Shown: positions 35,959 to 45,918 of the stretch, one piece after another
Position numbering within the stretch: position 1 is the stretch's first letter
How the letters are laid out: each line of letters opens with the position of its first letter
Assembly (NCBI RefSeq): GCF_020662265.1
Contig: NZ_VEWM01000095.1
Location: forward strand, 37,638-101,637
Length of the DNA stretch: 64,000 nt
Source of the DNA: Psychrobacter sp. I-STPA6b
GTDB taxonomy: Bacteria; Pseudomonadota; Gammaproteobacteria; Pseudomonadales; Moraxellaceae
Direction of reading: 5' to 3'
Notes under the pieces: model-generated
Told to the model about the DNA's origin: nothing
The model's database searches: none
Seen by the model: the letters and a program-made list of their open reading frames with translations, nothing else
Made by a program: the position numbers and the translations under genes

Positions 35959-37254
35959 TTGAATAAAGGCTCATCAGAAACAGTTCAATCACCTCAATCT
36001 ACTGGCACAAAACGCAATGTTTTAATTATTGGTGCTGGTGGTGTCGCCCAAGTCGTCGCGCATAAGTGTGCAATGAATAATGATGTCTTAGGTGAGATTC
36101 ATATCGCATCACGGACACTGTCTAAGTGTGAAGCCATCGCTGCCAGTGTGGTAGAAAAAGACAGTTTTAAGCAACCTGCGACTTTGCATACGCATCAAGT
36201 TGACGGTATGGATAGTGAGGCTGTTGCTGCATTGATACGTGAGACGGGCGTTCAGATTGTCATTAATGTTGGTTCAGCATTTGTTAATATGACCGTGTTG
36301 GAAGCATGTATTGAGACGGGCGCAGCCTATATTGATACCGCAATCCATGAAGACCCTCGCAAAATCTGTGAAACGCCACCATGGTATGGTAACTATGAGT
36401 GGAAGCGTAAACAGCGCTGTGCAGATAATCAAGTGACGGCCATTTTGGGGGCAGGATTTGACCCTGGTGTGGTGAATGCATATGCCAGAATTGGCTATGA
36501 CATGATGGATAAAGGTAGTGTGACGGATATTGATATCATTGATATTAATGCAGGCAGTCATGGTAAATACTTTGCGACCAACTTTGACCCTGAGATTAAC
36601 TTCCGTGAATTCACAGGTACGGTATACTCATGGCAAAATAGTCAATGGCAATCAAACAAAATGTTTGAAGTCAAACGTACTGATGATTTGCCAGTCGTTG
36701 GTGAGCAAAATAGCTATCTAAGTGGGCATGATGAGATTCATTCATTATCAGCTAACTTAGATGTACCAAACATTCGTTTTTGGATGGGCTTTGGTGAGCA
36801 TTATATGAATGTGTTTACTGTACTACAGAGCCTTGGGCTATTATCAGAGCAACCAGTCACTACCGCAGAAGGACAAGAAGTTGTACCATTAAAAGTGGTA
36901 AAAGCTGTGTTACCAGACCCTAGCTCATTAGCACCAAACTATACTGGTAAGACTTGTATCGGTGATAAAGTGAAGGGTAAGCAAAATGGGGAAGAGGCAG
37001 AAGTCTTTATCTATAATGTCTCAGACCATAAAGAAGCCTATAACGAAGTCGGTAGTCAAGGTATCTCTTATACCGCTGGCGTGCCACCTGTTGCTGCCGC
37101 CATGTTAGTTGCTACCGGTGAGTGGGATGTAGCACATATGGCAAATGTCGAAGAGCTAGACCCAAAACCTTTTATCAATCTGTTAAACAAAATTGGTCTG
37201 CCAACTCGCATTCAAGATGCACAGGGTGACAGAGCGTTGCAGTTTGATATTTAA
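35959..37254 (+). CDS. Carboxynorspermidine synthase (saccharopine-dehydrogenase family), TTG start
   Basis: A 431-residue NAD(P)-dependent enzyme. It has a Rossmann motif VLIIGAGGVAQVVAHKCA, then INVGSAFVNMTVLEAC, DTAIHEDP, ILGAGFDPGVVNAYARIG, and the family end GISYTAGVPPVAAAMLVATGEW. It condenses aspartate semialdehyde with diaminopropane or putrescine to carboxynorspermidine/carboxyspermidine. The start is TTG at 35959, with an unusually strong AAGGAGG nine bases upstream and no alternative ATG nearby. Aspartokinase, encoded at 38.6-39.9 kb, feeds the same precursor. Confidence 0.9.
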   Translation: MNKGSSETVQSPQSTGTKRNVLIIGAGGVAQVVAHKCAMNNDVLGEIHIASRTLSKCEAIAASVVEKDSFKQPATLHTHQVDGMDSEAVAALIRETGVQIVINVGSAFVNMTVLEACIETGAAYIDTAIHEDPRKICETPPWYGNYEWKRKQRCADNQVTAILGAGFDPGVVNAYARIGYDMMDKGSVTDIDIIDINAGSHGKYFATNFDPEINFREFTGTVYSWQNSQWQSNKMFEVKRTDDLPVVGEQNSYLSGHDEIHSLSANLDVPNIRFWMGFGEHYMNVFTVLQSLGLLSEQPVTTAEGQEVVPLKVVKAVLPDPSSLAPNYTGKTCIGDKVKGKQNGEEAEVFIYNVSDHKEAYNEVGSQGISYTAGVPPVAAAMLVATGEWDVAHMANVEELDPKPFINLLNKIGLPTRIQDAQGDRALQFDI

Positions 37255-37406
37255 TGCCTAGTATCAGCTCACTACAATAGCCTATCATTGTTAAACTACT
37301 ATAGCTTGCTACTATACTGTTGTACGGGATTATACTGGCAACTTGTTTTTACTGATAGGCGAATTTGTTGAAATGCTATAACAAGCTTGTAGTATGAGAT
37401 AGAGAC

Positions 37407-37441
37407 AAAAAAGCCAGATATATCATATATCTGGCTTTTTT
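37407..37441. terminator. Bidirectional terminator between polyamine genes and hopJ-like gene
   Basis: AAAAAAGCCAGATATAT and the complementary ATATCTGGCTTTTTT form a long perfect stem with a tiny loop (37407-37441), placed between two convergent stops (37254 and 37455). Confidence 0.9.
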
Positions 37442-37454
37442 ATGTTTATGTGGA

Positions 37455-37829
37455 TTAAATATTTTTGACATCAACGTCTGGGCGTAGAGTTAATGGGTTT
37501 TTTTCCATTAAAAATGCTTGCCAGCCCCAATGCAAAAAGTTACGGATATTTTGGTGATTTGTACCATTGGGTGTAGCACGGACATTATCATAATGCTCAC
37601 CAAATAGCTTTAAAGTATCTAACTGGCTGAGGTTATGAAGTTTGGCAAATCCAAAGATTTTTGCACTGCCTTCATTTTCTCCTACAGCATTATGCAGTGT
37701 ACCATTGGTAAATGATACAGGTGAGTAACGATAAAAGTCATCAATAAACTCAATGACATCATTAAAGCCAATGGCTTTTTTCTGTAAGCCATTGAGTAAA
37801 GCAGAAACATCTGATTGTCTAAGACTCAT
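37455..37829 (-). CDS. HopJ-type family protein
   Basis: A 124-residue cytosolic protein with LRQSDVSALLNGLQ, FNDVIEFIDDFYRYSPVSFTNG (pieces), GENEGSAKIFGFAKL and NIRNFLHWGW. This is the HopJ family, named after a Pseudomonas type III effector but widespread in free-living bacteria without secretion systems. No secretion genes are near, so a housekeeping role is likelier. It lies 60 bases downstream of csrA on the same strand and may be co-transcribed. Confidence 0.85.
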   Translation of the reverse strand: MSLRQSDVSALLNGLQKKAIGFNDVIEFIDDFYRYSPVSFTNGTLHNAVGENEGSAKIFGFAKLHNLSQLDTLKLFGEHYDNVRATPNGTNHQNIRNFLHWGWQAFLMEKNPLTLRPDVDVKNI

Positions 37830-37889
37830 ATTATCCTCAAATTCAGGGTGATATCACAACTAAAGTGATGGATAGATAAACCTTGATAG

Positions 37890-38135
37890 TTAACGATTGA
37901 AATAATCTTCATCATCAAAAGATGGTGCAAACCCACCTTGTTCAAGATGTTGCATTTGCGATTGAACGGCGCGTTCATGTTGAATGCGCTGATAAATCTC
38001 TTCGCGATGCACTGCGATATCTTTGGGTGCATTGACACCAATACGTACTTGATTTCCTTTGACCCCTAATACAGTGACACTGACTTCGTCACCAATCATT
38101 AAGGTTTCACCAACACGGCGAGTTAAAATTAACAT
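37890..38135 (-). CDS. csrA: Carbon storage regulator CsrA
   Basis: This 81-residue RNA-binding post-transcriptional regulator starts [16 protein letters not shown], has [15 protein letters not shown], then [13 protein letters not shown] with the conserved Arg of the RNA-binding site (VHREE). The C-terminal tail after residue 58 (rich in Q and acidic residues) is longer than in E. coli. A good GGAGTG lies before the ATG. The order alaS-lysC-csrA is widespread in gammaproteobacteria and is kept here. Confidence 0.96.
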   Translation of the reverse strand: MLILTRRVGETLMIGDEVSVTVLGVKGNQVRIGVNAPKDIAVHREEIYQRIQHERAVQSQMQHLEQGGFAPSFDDEDYFNR

Positions 38136-38226
38136 GCGTCACACTCCTTATGTCGCAAAATAGGTTGTTGTGCCCTTTGCGATAATTGATAAAAATAAAA
38201 GTTTTCCATAATGTTGCCCTAAAAAC

Positions 38227-38248
38227 GAGTCATTTGCCCTAATGACTC
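38227..38248. promoter_or_regulatory. Perfect 8-bp-arm hairpin upstream of csrA
   Basis: GAGTCATT (38227-38234) and AATGACTC (38241-38248) are perfect arms with a 6-base loop, about 90 bases before csrA. It may be an operator or a structured part of the csrA leader. The remaining part of 38136-38608 carries the plus-strand terminator described separately and no gene. Confidence 0.45.
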
Positions 38249-38500
38249 TTTGTTAATGGACATTATATTATAAGTATTAACCCCAGTACTGTCACGGATT
38301 TTAACAAAACTTATCTGCTGTGTAAGGCAGTACAAGATATATAAATATCTTTATTAAGAGTTTTGTTAGTATTTTTTTATCATAATAAGGTCTCAGTAAG
38401 CAAATGTTTACTGATGATATTGGGTATAAATAATTTTTTATAGAGGTTTTTATCGAGTAGGTTTGGAGTATTGTATATACAATGAGATAGTAAATAGACA

Positions 38501-38538
38501 GAAGGCAAGTATTAAACAGTAATACTTACCTTCTTTTT
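38501..38538 (+). terminator. Orphan plus-strand terminator between csrA and lysC
   Basis: GAAGGCAAGTATT (38501-38513) pairs with AATACTTACCTTC (38521-38533, one mismatch) and is followed by five T. No plus-strand gene precedes it for more than a kilobase, so it may end a small RNA. On the minus strand the same stem lacks a good T-tract, but it might still serve lysC. Confidence 0.6.
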
Positions 38539-38608
38539 GAATAGAGATTAGGGACTAATCCGTAGATTGCATATTAGAAATGGATAGTACGATATAGCCC
38601 GTAGCTGT

Positions 38609-39895
38609 TTACAATCCAGCAACGCGACTTTCACCATCTTCTCTATCTAGTCCAAAGGCAGTGTGTAGTGACTTCACTGCTTTTTCCAGATGTTGCTCTT
38701 TGATAAGGACAGAAATTTTGATTTCACTGGTAGAAATCATTTGGATATTGATATTATTTTCTGCCAAGACTTGGAACATTGTGCTAGCAACGCCAGCATG
38801 AGAGCGCATACCAACCCCAACTAAAGAGACTTTGACAACATCACGGTCTCCATGCACTTCTTTAGCACTGATTTCATCTTTAACATCATTATTTAAGATG
38901 CTAAGTGCTTTGTCAAAGTCGATACGGTTGACAGTAAAGCTAAAGTCAGTTGTGCCATTGGTTGATAAGTTTTGCAAAATCATATCAATTTCAATGTTTG
39001 CATCACTAATAGGGGTGAGAATGGCAGAGGCAATACCAGGATGGTCTGGGACACCCCGTACTACGATTTTTGCTTCATCACGGTTAAATGCGATGCCTGA
39101 AATTACGGGCTGTTCCATGTCGTCTCCTTCATCTACAGTAATTAGTGTTCCAACGTTTTGTCTAAATTCATCATCAAAGCTACCATCTTGGCCTTCGTCA
39201 AAGCTAGAGAGGACACGTAAAGGTACTTGATATTTACCAGCAAACTCAACTGAGCGAATTTGTAATACTTTTGAGCCAAGGCTTGCCATTTCGAGCATTT
39301 CTTCAAAGGTAATTTTGCTGAGTTTGCGAGCTTTGGCTGTAACGCGAGGGTCTGTGGTATATACACCATCAACGTCAGTATATATTTGACACTCATCAGC
39401 ACCCAGTGCGGCTGCCATAGCCACACCTGTGGTATCAGAGCCACCACGCCCTAAGGTGGTAATATCCCCGTGACTGTTGATGCCTTGAAAGCCTGCGACA
39501 ACAACAACATTACCTGCATCGAGTTGTTCACGTACTTGTTCAACATCGATTTTTTCAATACGGGCTTTGCTATGGGTATCATCGGTGTGAATGATGACCT
39601 GTCTACCTGTAAAAGAGCGTGCACCAATGCCTAGCTCTTTGATAGCCATTGCCAGTAATGAGATAGAGACCTGCTCACCAGTTGATACCATTTGGTCATA
39701 TTCACGTAGATCTGGCTGTTTACTGATTTGTTGTGCCAAATCAATAAGACGATTGGTTTCACCGCTCATGGCTGAGACTACGACCACGACTTGATGACCA
39801 TGATCATGCCAGCGCTTAACACGCTTGGCAACATTTTTGATGCGGTCGATGCTACCCATCGAAGTGCCGCCATATTTTTGTACAATGAGAGCCAT
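38609..39895 (-). CDS. lysC: Aspartate kinase
   Basis: This 428-residue enzyme phosphorylates aspartate, the first step toward lysine, threonine, methionine and, in this genome, carboxynorspermidine. It has [68 protein letters not shown] (pieces) and two C-terminal ACT domains (near 265-345 and 347-420) with [16 protein letters not shown] and [12 protein letters not shown]. It is of the Pseudomonas/Bacillus II type, sensitive to feedback. It follows alaS by about 130 bases. No lysine riboswitch is visible upstream. Confidence 0.96.
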   Translation of the reverse strand: MALIVQKYGGTSMGSIDRIKNVAKRVKRWHDHGHQVVVVVSAMSGETNRLIDLAQQISKQPDLREYDQMVSTGEQVSISLLAMAIKELGIGARSFTGRQVIIHTDDTHSKARIEKIDVEQVREQLDAGNVVVVAGFQGINSHGDITTLGRGGSDTTGVAMAAALGADECQIYTDVDGVYTTDPRVTAKARKLSKITFEEMLEMASLGSKVLQIRSVEFAGKYQVPLRVLSSFDEGQDGSFDDEFRQNVGTLITVDEGDDMEQPVISGIAFNRDEAKIVVRGVPDHPGIASAILTPISDANIEIDMILQNLSTNGTTDFSFTVNRIDFDKALSILNNDVKDEISAKEVHGDRDVVKVSLVGVGMRSHAGVASTMFQVLAENNINIQMISTSEIKISVLIKEQHLEKAVKSLHTAFGLDREDGESRVAGL

Positions 39896-40032
39896 AGTCT
39901 TAATCCTTATTGTATTTCGTTGGTTATTGACTCAAAACTATTTAAAATAGTACAGTTGTGATGAGTCGTCAACTGAGTTTGCTATTCATCATAGGTGATG
40001 TTTTTCTTTTCCATTATTTTCTTACTAATCTA

Positions 40033-42711
40033 TTATGAGTTAGTAAGCTGAGCTTCAAGCCAGTTTGGCAAAGTTTGCAACACATTAGGCAACTTATCAG
40101 AAGCAGGTGCGCCACCTTGAGCATATTCTGGCTTACCACCACCTTTTCCACCAAGCTCTTGTGCTAAATAGCGAATGATATCACCTGCTTTAACTTGTTT
40201 GCTTAGTGATTTACTGACAGAGGCGGCAAGTGCTAATTGCTCAGATTTCTCCCCGACCAAAACAATGATGGTATCAGGCAGTTTTGACTTTAAATCATCA
40301 ATCAGTGGTCGGATACCTTTGCCATCGATACCACTGACACTGGCAATAACTGCTTGATGCCCAGCGATTGTTTGCACTTCATTAACAAGGCTTGATGCTT
40401 GTGAGCTGGCAAGTTTTTGGTTGAGTCGTTCTAGCTCTTTTTCTAGCTCACGTTGTTTATCACTCAGACTTTGGACCCGTTCAGCAATCTCAGGACGCTT
40501 GGCCTTTAGTTGTCCTGCAAGCTGAGATAGTTGCTCATCTCCCTGCTGGACATACTTGAGTGCACCCATGCCAGTCAGTGCTTCGATACGACGGATACCG
40601 GCAGCAATGCCAGATTCTGTAGTAATTTTGAAGAAGCCAATATCACCAGTACGGTGAACATGTAAGCCACCACATAGCTCAATAGAAAATGGGATATCAA
40701 CGCCATCTTTATATTGGTGTGTCCCCATGCTAAGGACACGCACAGTGTCACCATATTTTTCGCCAAATAGTGCCATTGCGCCTTTTTTCATGGCTTCGTC
40801 AATGTTCATATGCTCAATACGAGCAGGCTCATTGGCTTGAATTTGTTCATTGACGATACGCTCAATACGGTTGAGTTGCTCACGACTGACAGGACTGTCA
40901 TGTGAAAAGTCAAAACGTAGCACATCACTGGTGACCAATGAGCCTTTTTGCTGCACGCCTTCACCTAACACTTGTCGTAAAGCTGCGTGTAATAGGTGAG
41001 TGGCAGAGTGGTTTCTGGCACTGGCAGCACGGATGGATGAAAAAACTTGTGCTTCCGCAATTTGCTGTTGCTCAATTTGTCCAACATTGACGATACCATG
41101 ATGAATGATGGTCTGCCCAGATTTTTTGGTGTCTTGCACACTAAACACACCAGTTTGAGTGCGTATCTCACCAATTTCACCTGCTTGACCACCGCCTTCA
41201 GCATAAAATGGTGTACGGTCTAATACTAATACACCTTCTTCGCCTTCATTAAGCTGTGAGACGGAGTTGCCCTCATGATAGACACCAATAACGGTGGTCT
41301 CATCATCCTGCATTTGTTCATAGCCAAGAAACTCTGTAGGGCTTTCTGTACTGATGACACTGGAGTAATCAACGTCAAATTTGCCTGCATCACGCGCGCG
41401 TTGACGTTGTGCTTCCATATGCACTTCAAAGCCTTCTTCATCAATACGAATACCGTGTTCACGGGCAATGTCTGCTGTTAAGTCAGCAGGGAATCCGTAA
41501 GTGTCATAAAGTTTGAAGGCGGCTTCACCAGATAAGACATCCCCTTCGTTTAGAGCATCTAGCTCAGTTGATAATAAGCGTAAGCCTTGAGCCAGTGTTT
41601 TGGCAAATTGTGTTTCTTCTTTTTCGATGGTTTCTTCGATTTTGCTTTGTAGCTCAACCAGTTGTGGGTAAGCATCGCCCATTTCTTTGACCAAAGGGGT
41701 AACCATCTGGTGGAAAAAGGAGGTTTCTGCACCCAGCTTATTACCATGGCGGACAGCACGGCGGATAATACGGCGTAGTACATAGCCACGACCTTCGTTG
41801 CTTGGAGTGACACCATCAGCAATCAAAAAGCTTACCGCGCGAATGTGGTCAGCGATGACTTTTAATGATGCTTGTCCTTGATTTTCAATACCTAAAATCT
41901 TGGCAGCAGCCTCAATTAAATAAACAAAGGTATCTATTTCATAGTTGCTATGCACACCTTGGATAATAGCACTGATGCGCTCTAGCCCCATTCCTGTATC
42001 CACACTGGGGGCTGGTAATGGCTCCATTGTGCCATCTTTTTGGCGGTTAAACTGCATAAAGACGCAGTTCCACACTTCGATATAGCGGTCACCATCTTCT
42101 TCTGGCGTTCCGGGTAGGCCACCTTCAACTTCTTCACCATGGTCAAAAAATACTTCAGAGCATGGGCCACAAGGTCCTGTATCACCCATTGCCCAGAAGT
42201 TATCTGAGGCATATGGGGCGCCTTTGTTATCTCCAATACGAATGATGCGCTCAGCAGGTAAGCCAATGTCTTTATGCCAGTGGTCATAGGCTTCATCATC
42301 TGTCTCATAGACTGTCACATATAGGCGGTTTGGGTCTAGTCCAAGCCAGTCTTTTGAAGTCAAAAACTCCCACGCATAAGCGATGGCATCTTTTTTAAAG
42401 TAGTCTCCAAAAGAGAAGTTACCGAGCATTTCAAAAAATGTATGATGGCGAGCGGTATAGCCGACATTATCCAAATCGTTATGTTTACCACCAGCACGCA
42501 CACATTTTTGTGCAGTAACAGCACGAGTATAATCGCGCTTATCAATGCCCAAAAAACAGTCTTTAAACTGATTCATACCCGCATTGGTAAATAACAATGT
42601 AGGGTCGTTATGTGGGATAAGGCTGGCAGATGGCACATGGGTGTGCTGCTTGCTTTGGAAAAACTCAATAAATGCTTGGCGAATTTCGGCGCTGCGATAC
42701 GGCTGGGTCAC
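40033..42711 (-). CDS. alaS: Alanyl-tRNA synthetase
   Basis: This 892-residue enzyme has the full domain order: the class II catalytic core ([42 protein letters not shown] in pieces, then [20 protein letters not shown]), the tRNA-recognition region ([16 protein letters not shown]), the editing domain with [12 protein letters not shown] and [17 protein letters not shown] (the zinc-site Cys and His), a coiled coil ([17 protein letters not shown]) and the C-Ala domain ending [13 protein letters not shown]. Length and motifs are normal. It heads the alaS-lysC-csrA run. Confidence 0.97.
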   Translation of the reverse strand: MTQPYRSAEIRQAFIEFFQSKQHTHVPSASLIPHNDPTLLFTNAGMNQFKDCFLGIDKRDYTRAVTAQKCVRAGGKHNDLDNVGYTARHHTFFEMLGNFSFGDYFKKDAIAYAWEFLTSKDWLGLDPNRLYVTVYETDDEAYDHWHKDIGLPAERIIRIGDNKGAPYASDNFWAMGDTGPCGPCSEVFFDHGEEVEGGLPGTPEEDGDRYIEVWNCVFMQFNRQKDGTMEPLPAPSVDTGMGLERISAIIQGVHSNYEIDTFVYLIEAAAKILGIENQGQASLKVIADHIRAVSFLIADGVTPSNEGRGYVLRRIIRRAVRHGNKLGAETSFFHQMVTPLVKEMGDAYPQLVELQSKIEETIEKEETQFAKTLAQGLRLLSTELDALNEGDVLSGEAAFKLYDTYGFPADLTADIAREHGIRIDEEGFEVHMEAQRQRARDAGKFDVDYSSVISTESPTEFLGYEQMQDDETTVIGVYHEGNSVSQLNEGEEGVLVLDRTPFYAEGGGQAGEIGEIRTQTGVFSVQDTKKSGQTIIHHGIVNVGQIEQQQIAEAQVFSSIRAASARNHSATHLLHAALRQVLGEGVQQKGSLVTSDVLRFDFSHDSPVSREQLNRIERIVNEQIQANEPARIEHMNIDEAMKKGAMALFGEKYGDTVRVLSMGTHQYKDGVDIPFSIELCGGLHVHRTGDIGFFKITTESGIAAGIRRIEALTGMGALKYVQQGDEQLSQLAGQLKAKRPEIAERVQSLSDKQRELEKELERLNQKLASSQASSLVNEVQTIAGHQAVIASVSGIDGKGIRPLIDDLKSKLPDTIIVLVGEKSEQLALAASVSKSLSKQVKAGDIIRYLAQELGGKGGGKPEYAQGGAPASDKLPNVLQTLPNWLEAQLTNS

Positions 42712-42863
42712 ATTAGTTCCTTACTGTACAGTAGTATGTATATGAGAGATAGCACACATATTTGACGTGTCTATATTGATAACCGCAAAACTGCAATTTT
42801 AGCACAAATTTGAATCAGGTTTCATCTTGTGTAGACAGATGCCAGATACGATAGGGTCAAATA

Positions 42864-42979
42864 GGCTCTGTTGAACATTCATCTTCATAGAAAAAATTTA
42901 GCCAATTTTTACATGGACGTAAAAAGTAGCGGTATCCCTTATAGATATTAGCCTAACAGGGTGAAAGTTCAACAGATAT
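42864..42979. mobile_element. MITE copy 2 (116 bp)
   Basis: The same length as copy 1, flanked by TA (42862-42863 and 42980-42981). The left end is GGCTCTGTTGAACATTCA and the right end, read inward, is ATATCTGTTGAACTTTCACC. The central hairpin is TTTTTACATGGACGTAAAAA. It lies between alaS and the stop of the DUF389 gene, with no coding capacity. Confidence 0.85.
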
Positions 42980-42990
42980 TAATATCATGG

Positions 42991-44583
42991 TTATTTCTCG
43001 CTGGATAAAATGGCAGCATCAGTTTGATCAATTTTATCAGTTTGCTCAGGGTCTGCTTCAATAACAACGACAGGTAAATAGCGAATTTGTAAATGAACGG
43101 GTCGTATATTGGGATAGTTTTTTGCAATACGTTCAGTGATTTTTTGTTCAAGTATTTCTACATCTCTTGCTGTAGGTTGTGTTTCACCACGAATGACCGC
43201 TCGAATGGTCTGATATTCATTACGATTAACAAACTGAGTAGCAGTCAGTACATCACCTTGGTCAATAAAATAATCACTAATCATAGATTTGACATCATTT
43301 TCAAAACGTTGTGTGCGTGCAATCACATTTAAGTTAACAGACAAATAGATACCAAGACCAAACAATAATAATAGTGTGACAGCATTACGCCGGAAAAAAG
43401 TGAAAGCAGTGCCTTTTTTATAATCATCTTTTACCAAACGACGAAATCCAGAAAACCATAGCACTAAGGCATTGGTAAACTGAATGGCAATGATGTTGGT
43501 TAATGCTAATAACAATGCACCAAATCCTAAGCTACCTTCACCATTAGCAAATAAAATACCACTGGCAGCTAGTGGTGGTACTAAAGCGGTTGCAACAGCA
43601 ACACCAACCACAGCAACAGATAAATGAGGTGAGATAATGGCATAAGCACCTGCTGTACCCCCTGCAAGTGCAATCATTAAATCCATCGAGGTTGGCTGTG
43701 TGCGAGATAAAATTTCATTGGTTAGCGGCTGTCCTTGATGTAGCAGACCAATAATAAAACCAATGGTAATCACCATAATGCCACCAGCCAAAACAGTGAG
43801 CAGTGATTTTTTTAAAAAAGGTATACGATAATCAATAATTGCTAGCGCCACACCACTGATAGGACCAAGCATCATAGCAACTAACATTGCGCCAATCACA
43901 ACCGCAGCAGAATTAATCACCAGACCATAACTGGCAATTACTGCCGATAATGCATTCATAATAAAATACATTTGGCTGGGTAGTGCATTGGCCTCGATGC
44001 TAATTCGAATTTTTTGATAATCAATTTCTTTATGGTTCTCTTGCTCAGCAATAAACTGTCTATAGGCCTCTAGTTGGGCTTCTTTTTCTGCCTTTAACGA
44101 TTCACTGTCTTTTGGTGTTGTTTGCTCTAGATTATTTTCAGAAGCATCATGAGATAAAGTTTCTTTATTCTCAATATCCAGTTTATTAATCTCTTTTATT
44201 TCTTCTTTGGCTGATGGCTTGTTAGCGTTTTTCTCTTTGTTAGTGCTGTGTGTTATAGCAGGGACGCTATCACTGTTTGCATTTTTTGTACTATCTAAGG
44301 ATGATTCTGTCTGAGTAGGTGTCTGAGAAGTTATCTCTGTTGGCTGTGTTTCGATATCACTACTGTGACTCTCATCTGTTGCTTGAGTCTCAGTTTCAGC
44401 TGGTTTGACGCTGATTTCAACCACATCTTCAGCTAACTGATGAGTTTCAACTATATCTGGAGTAGATTGCGTATTAGATGGTGAGTTTAGATTACTACTG
44501 TCTTGTCCGTCCTCTATATTATCTTCAATGATTTCAGTTTGACTATCTTGAGAGCTAGAGGAGGGTTTATCAGAATGAGCCAT
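42991..44583 (-). CDS. DUF389 (TIGR00341-like) membrane protein with long acidic N-terminal tail
   Basis: A 530-residue protein. Residues 1 to about 190 are hydrophilic and rich in Ser, Thr, Glu and Asn (low complexity, probably disordered and cytoplasmic). Then come RISIEANALPSQMYFIMNALSAVIASYGLVINSAAVVIGAMLVAMMLGPI (pieces), IISPHLSVAVVGVAVATALVPPLAASG and further helices, the DUF389 core with its GAMLVAPLMGP-type motif. About six helices and a soluble C-terminal part follow. Function is unknown. The ATG at 44583 (MAHSDKP) is preferred to 44670. MITE copy 2 is inserted just after its end. Confidence 0.85.
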   Translation of the reverse strand: MAHSDKPSSSSQDSQTEIIEDNIEDGQDSSNLNSPSNTQSTPDIVETHQLAEDVVEISVKPAETETQATDESHSSDIETQPTEITSQTPTQTESSLDSTKNANSDSVPAITHSTNKEKNANKPSAKEEIKEINKLDIENKETLSHDASENNLEQTTPKDSESLKAEKEAQLEAYRQFIAEQENHKEIDYQKIRISIEANALPSQMYFIMNALSAVIASYGLVINSAAVVIGAMLVAMMLGPISGVALAIIDYRIPFLKKSLLTVLAGGIMVITIGFIIGLLHQGQPLTNEILSRTQPTSMDLMIALAGGTAGAYAIISPHLSVAVVGVAVATALVPPLAASGILFANGEGSLGFGALLLALTNIIAIQFTNALVLWFSGFRRLVKDDYKKGTAFTFFRRNAVTLLLLFGLGIYLSVNLNVIARTQRFENDVKSMISDYFIDQGDVLTATQFVNRNEYQTIRAVIRGETQPTARDVEILEQKITERIAKNYPNIRPVHLQIRYLPVVVIEADPEQTDKIDQTDAAILSSEK

Positions 44584-44995
44584 AAAAACACCATGTAATA
44601 TAGATAGAGAGTCGCCAATAAAAGTTAGTTTGGCATAATTTACTGATATTTTGATAAAAAATCTATCCACTTTTTTTGTTTGAATGGTGTGGGGGTGTTA
44701 TCCAGTTGCCACAGTAGAAAAACAGTAGAGAAGAGGGTAAGGGAGGTTATATTGTATATGGATAGAATAATAGTATTTATGAAGGTGTGATGGCGTGTGA
44801 GTCTCAAGTTATGTTATTGGGGTTATGATAGATTATCTAACAACAAAAAACTTGCCTGAGCTTATAGAATTCTAACATGACTGTGTCTGTTTGTCAGTGA
44901 AATTGTATATCCTAAGTGTGCGTAATTAATACTTAAAAAAATTAGGGAATTAGTTGTAAAATAACTATATCCACAAAATATTTAAGGAATTAATT
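44584..44995. other. Divergent intergenic region without recognisable gene
   Basis: About 410 A+T-rich bases between the DUF389 gene and the small membrane protein gene. It must carry both promoters. I see no convincing -35/-10 pair, RNA structure or repeat. Confidence 0.5.
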
Positions 44996-45226
44996 ATGTC
45001 AAAAAAATCAATGAACTGGCCGTTATTTAGCATGATATATTCTATGACCAGTACCGTTGTTATGGGGCTGTTCATGATTGTTGTATTAGCAACCATGCCA
45101 AACAGTAGCATCGAGCTGATTATTGCTATTGCCGTAGGTGCAGTGATTTCAATTCCTATTGCTTTTGTTGTCACTAAGAAAATACGCAAGTTGGGTGAAA
45201 GTAGTAATAACTCTACTCCAACATAG
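44996..45226 (+). CDS. Small two-helix inner-membrane protein
   Basis: A 76-residue protein with two hydrophobic helices (FSMIYSMTSTVVMGLFMIVVLATM and IELIIAIAVGAVISIPIAFVVT in pieces) joined by a short polar turn, a charged end (KKIRKL) and a Ser/Asn tail. Proteins of this shape in proteobacteria are sometimes mis-annotated as CTP synthetase. TAAGGAATTA before the ATG supports translation. Function unknown. MITE copy 3 sits between its stop and its terminator. Confidence 0.75.
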   Translation: MSKKSMNWPLFSMIYSMTSTVVMGLFMIVVLATMPNSSIELIIAIAVGAVISIPIAFVVTKKIRKLGESSNNSTPT

Positions 45227-45316
45227 ATGCTGGAAAGTTAAGTTATTCGGTGCAACACAAAAAGGATGAGTAGACTGAAGTGTCTAATATCTAGATATCT
45301 TTATATATAAAATCTA

Positions 45317-45530
45317 GGGTCTGTTGAACATTCATCTTCATAGGAAAAGTTGAGATACTGATTTTAATAAATAGTGTCTTAGTCAAGGCAATGAATGCAG
45401 GTAATATCAAGATATTAACCAGTTCATTAACGCTTCATCATGCAAATAAAGCTCCTTTTTACATGAAAGTAAAAAGGAGCTTTATTTCTTGTAGCATAGT
45501 AACCTAACGGGGTGTAAGTTCAATAGGTGC
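45317..45530. mobile_element. MITE copy 3 (214 bp) with a long central hairpin
   Basis: The left end GGGTCTGTTGAACATTCA and the inward-read right end GCACCTATTGAACTTACACC match the other copies, flanked by TA (45315-45316 and 45531-45532). About 100 extra bases are present inside. The centre is a perfect 19-bp stem, AAATAAAGCTCCTTTTTAC (45444-45462) with its complement (45469-45487) around a 6-base loop. It has no coding capacity. Confidence 0.8.
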
Positions 45531-45549
45531 TAGTCATCTAAAAGTAAGA

Positions 45550-45583
45550 AAGGCAAATGGATATACTTTCCATTTGCCTTTTT
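45550..45583. terminator. Terminator shared by the small membrane gene and tonB
   Basis: AAGGCAAATGG (45550-45560) pairs with CCATTTGCCTT (45570-45580) around 9 bases, with a T-run on the plus strand and a T-rich run on the minus strand. It lies between convergent genes and is separated from the plus-strand gene by MITE copy 3. Confidence 0.75.
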
Positions 45584-45918
45584 GATTTTAATATTAACAC
45601 TTGTTCTCTGACTATGGAGACTATTTCAGACCATTAATATTTTTAATATGACAAGTGCTATTTTGTTAATGAGATGGTTAGAATTTAACCATAAGTGGTA
45701 TGTATCTCGATTTATTATGTATTATTTTATAGATTAACGGAAAAAACCCACAATTTTAATAAGGTTTTATATATTGTATGTTTGTTCCCTTAACCGTGAG
45801 ATCATATAGGCTGAAACTATTGAGCATTTTGAACCCTTGTGATAGAAGAGGTGTCCAATAAGTTTGCTTGGATGAATGTATATTTAGGCGCTAGTTATTG
45901 AATAAATTTAAAATCAAA

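Larger units (their letters stand above)
45227..45918. other. 692-base gene-free region with MITE copy 3 and a terminator
   Basis: This gap between the small membrane protein and tonB holds MITE copy 3 (45317-45530) and the terminator at 45550-45583. The stretch 45584-45918 shows no open frame of note, no repeat and no strong structure. Confidence 0.6.

Noticed and set aside
37455..37829. HopJ-like gene as evidence for a type III secretion effector
   Set aside because: The family is widespread in non-pathogens, no secretion genes are near, and it follows csrA in what looks like a housekeeping context.
39896..40032. Lysine riboswitch upstream of lysC
   Set aside because: Only about 137 bases separate lysC from alaS and no multi-helix structure of that class is visible.
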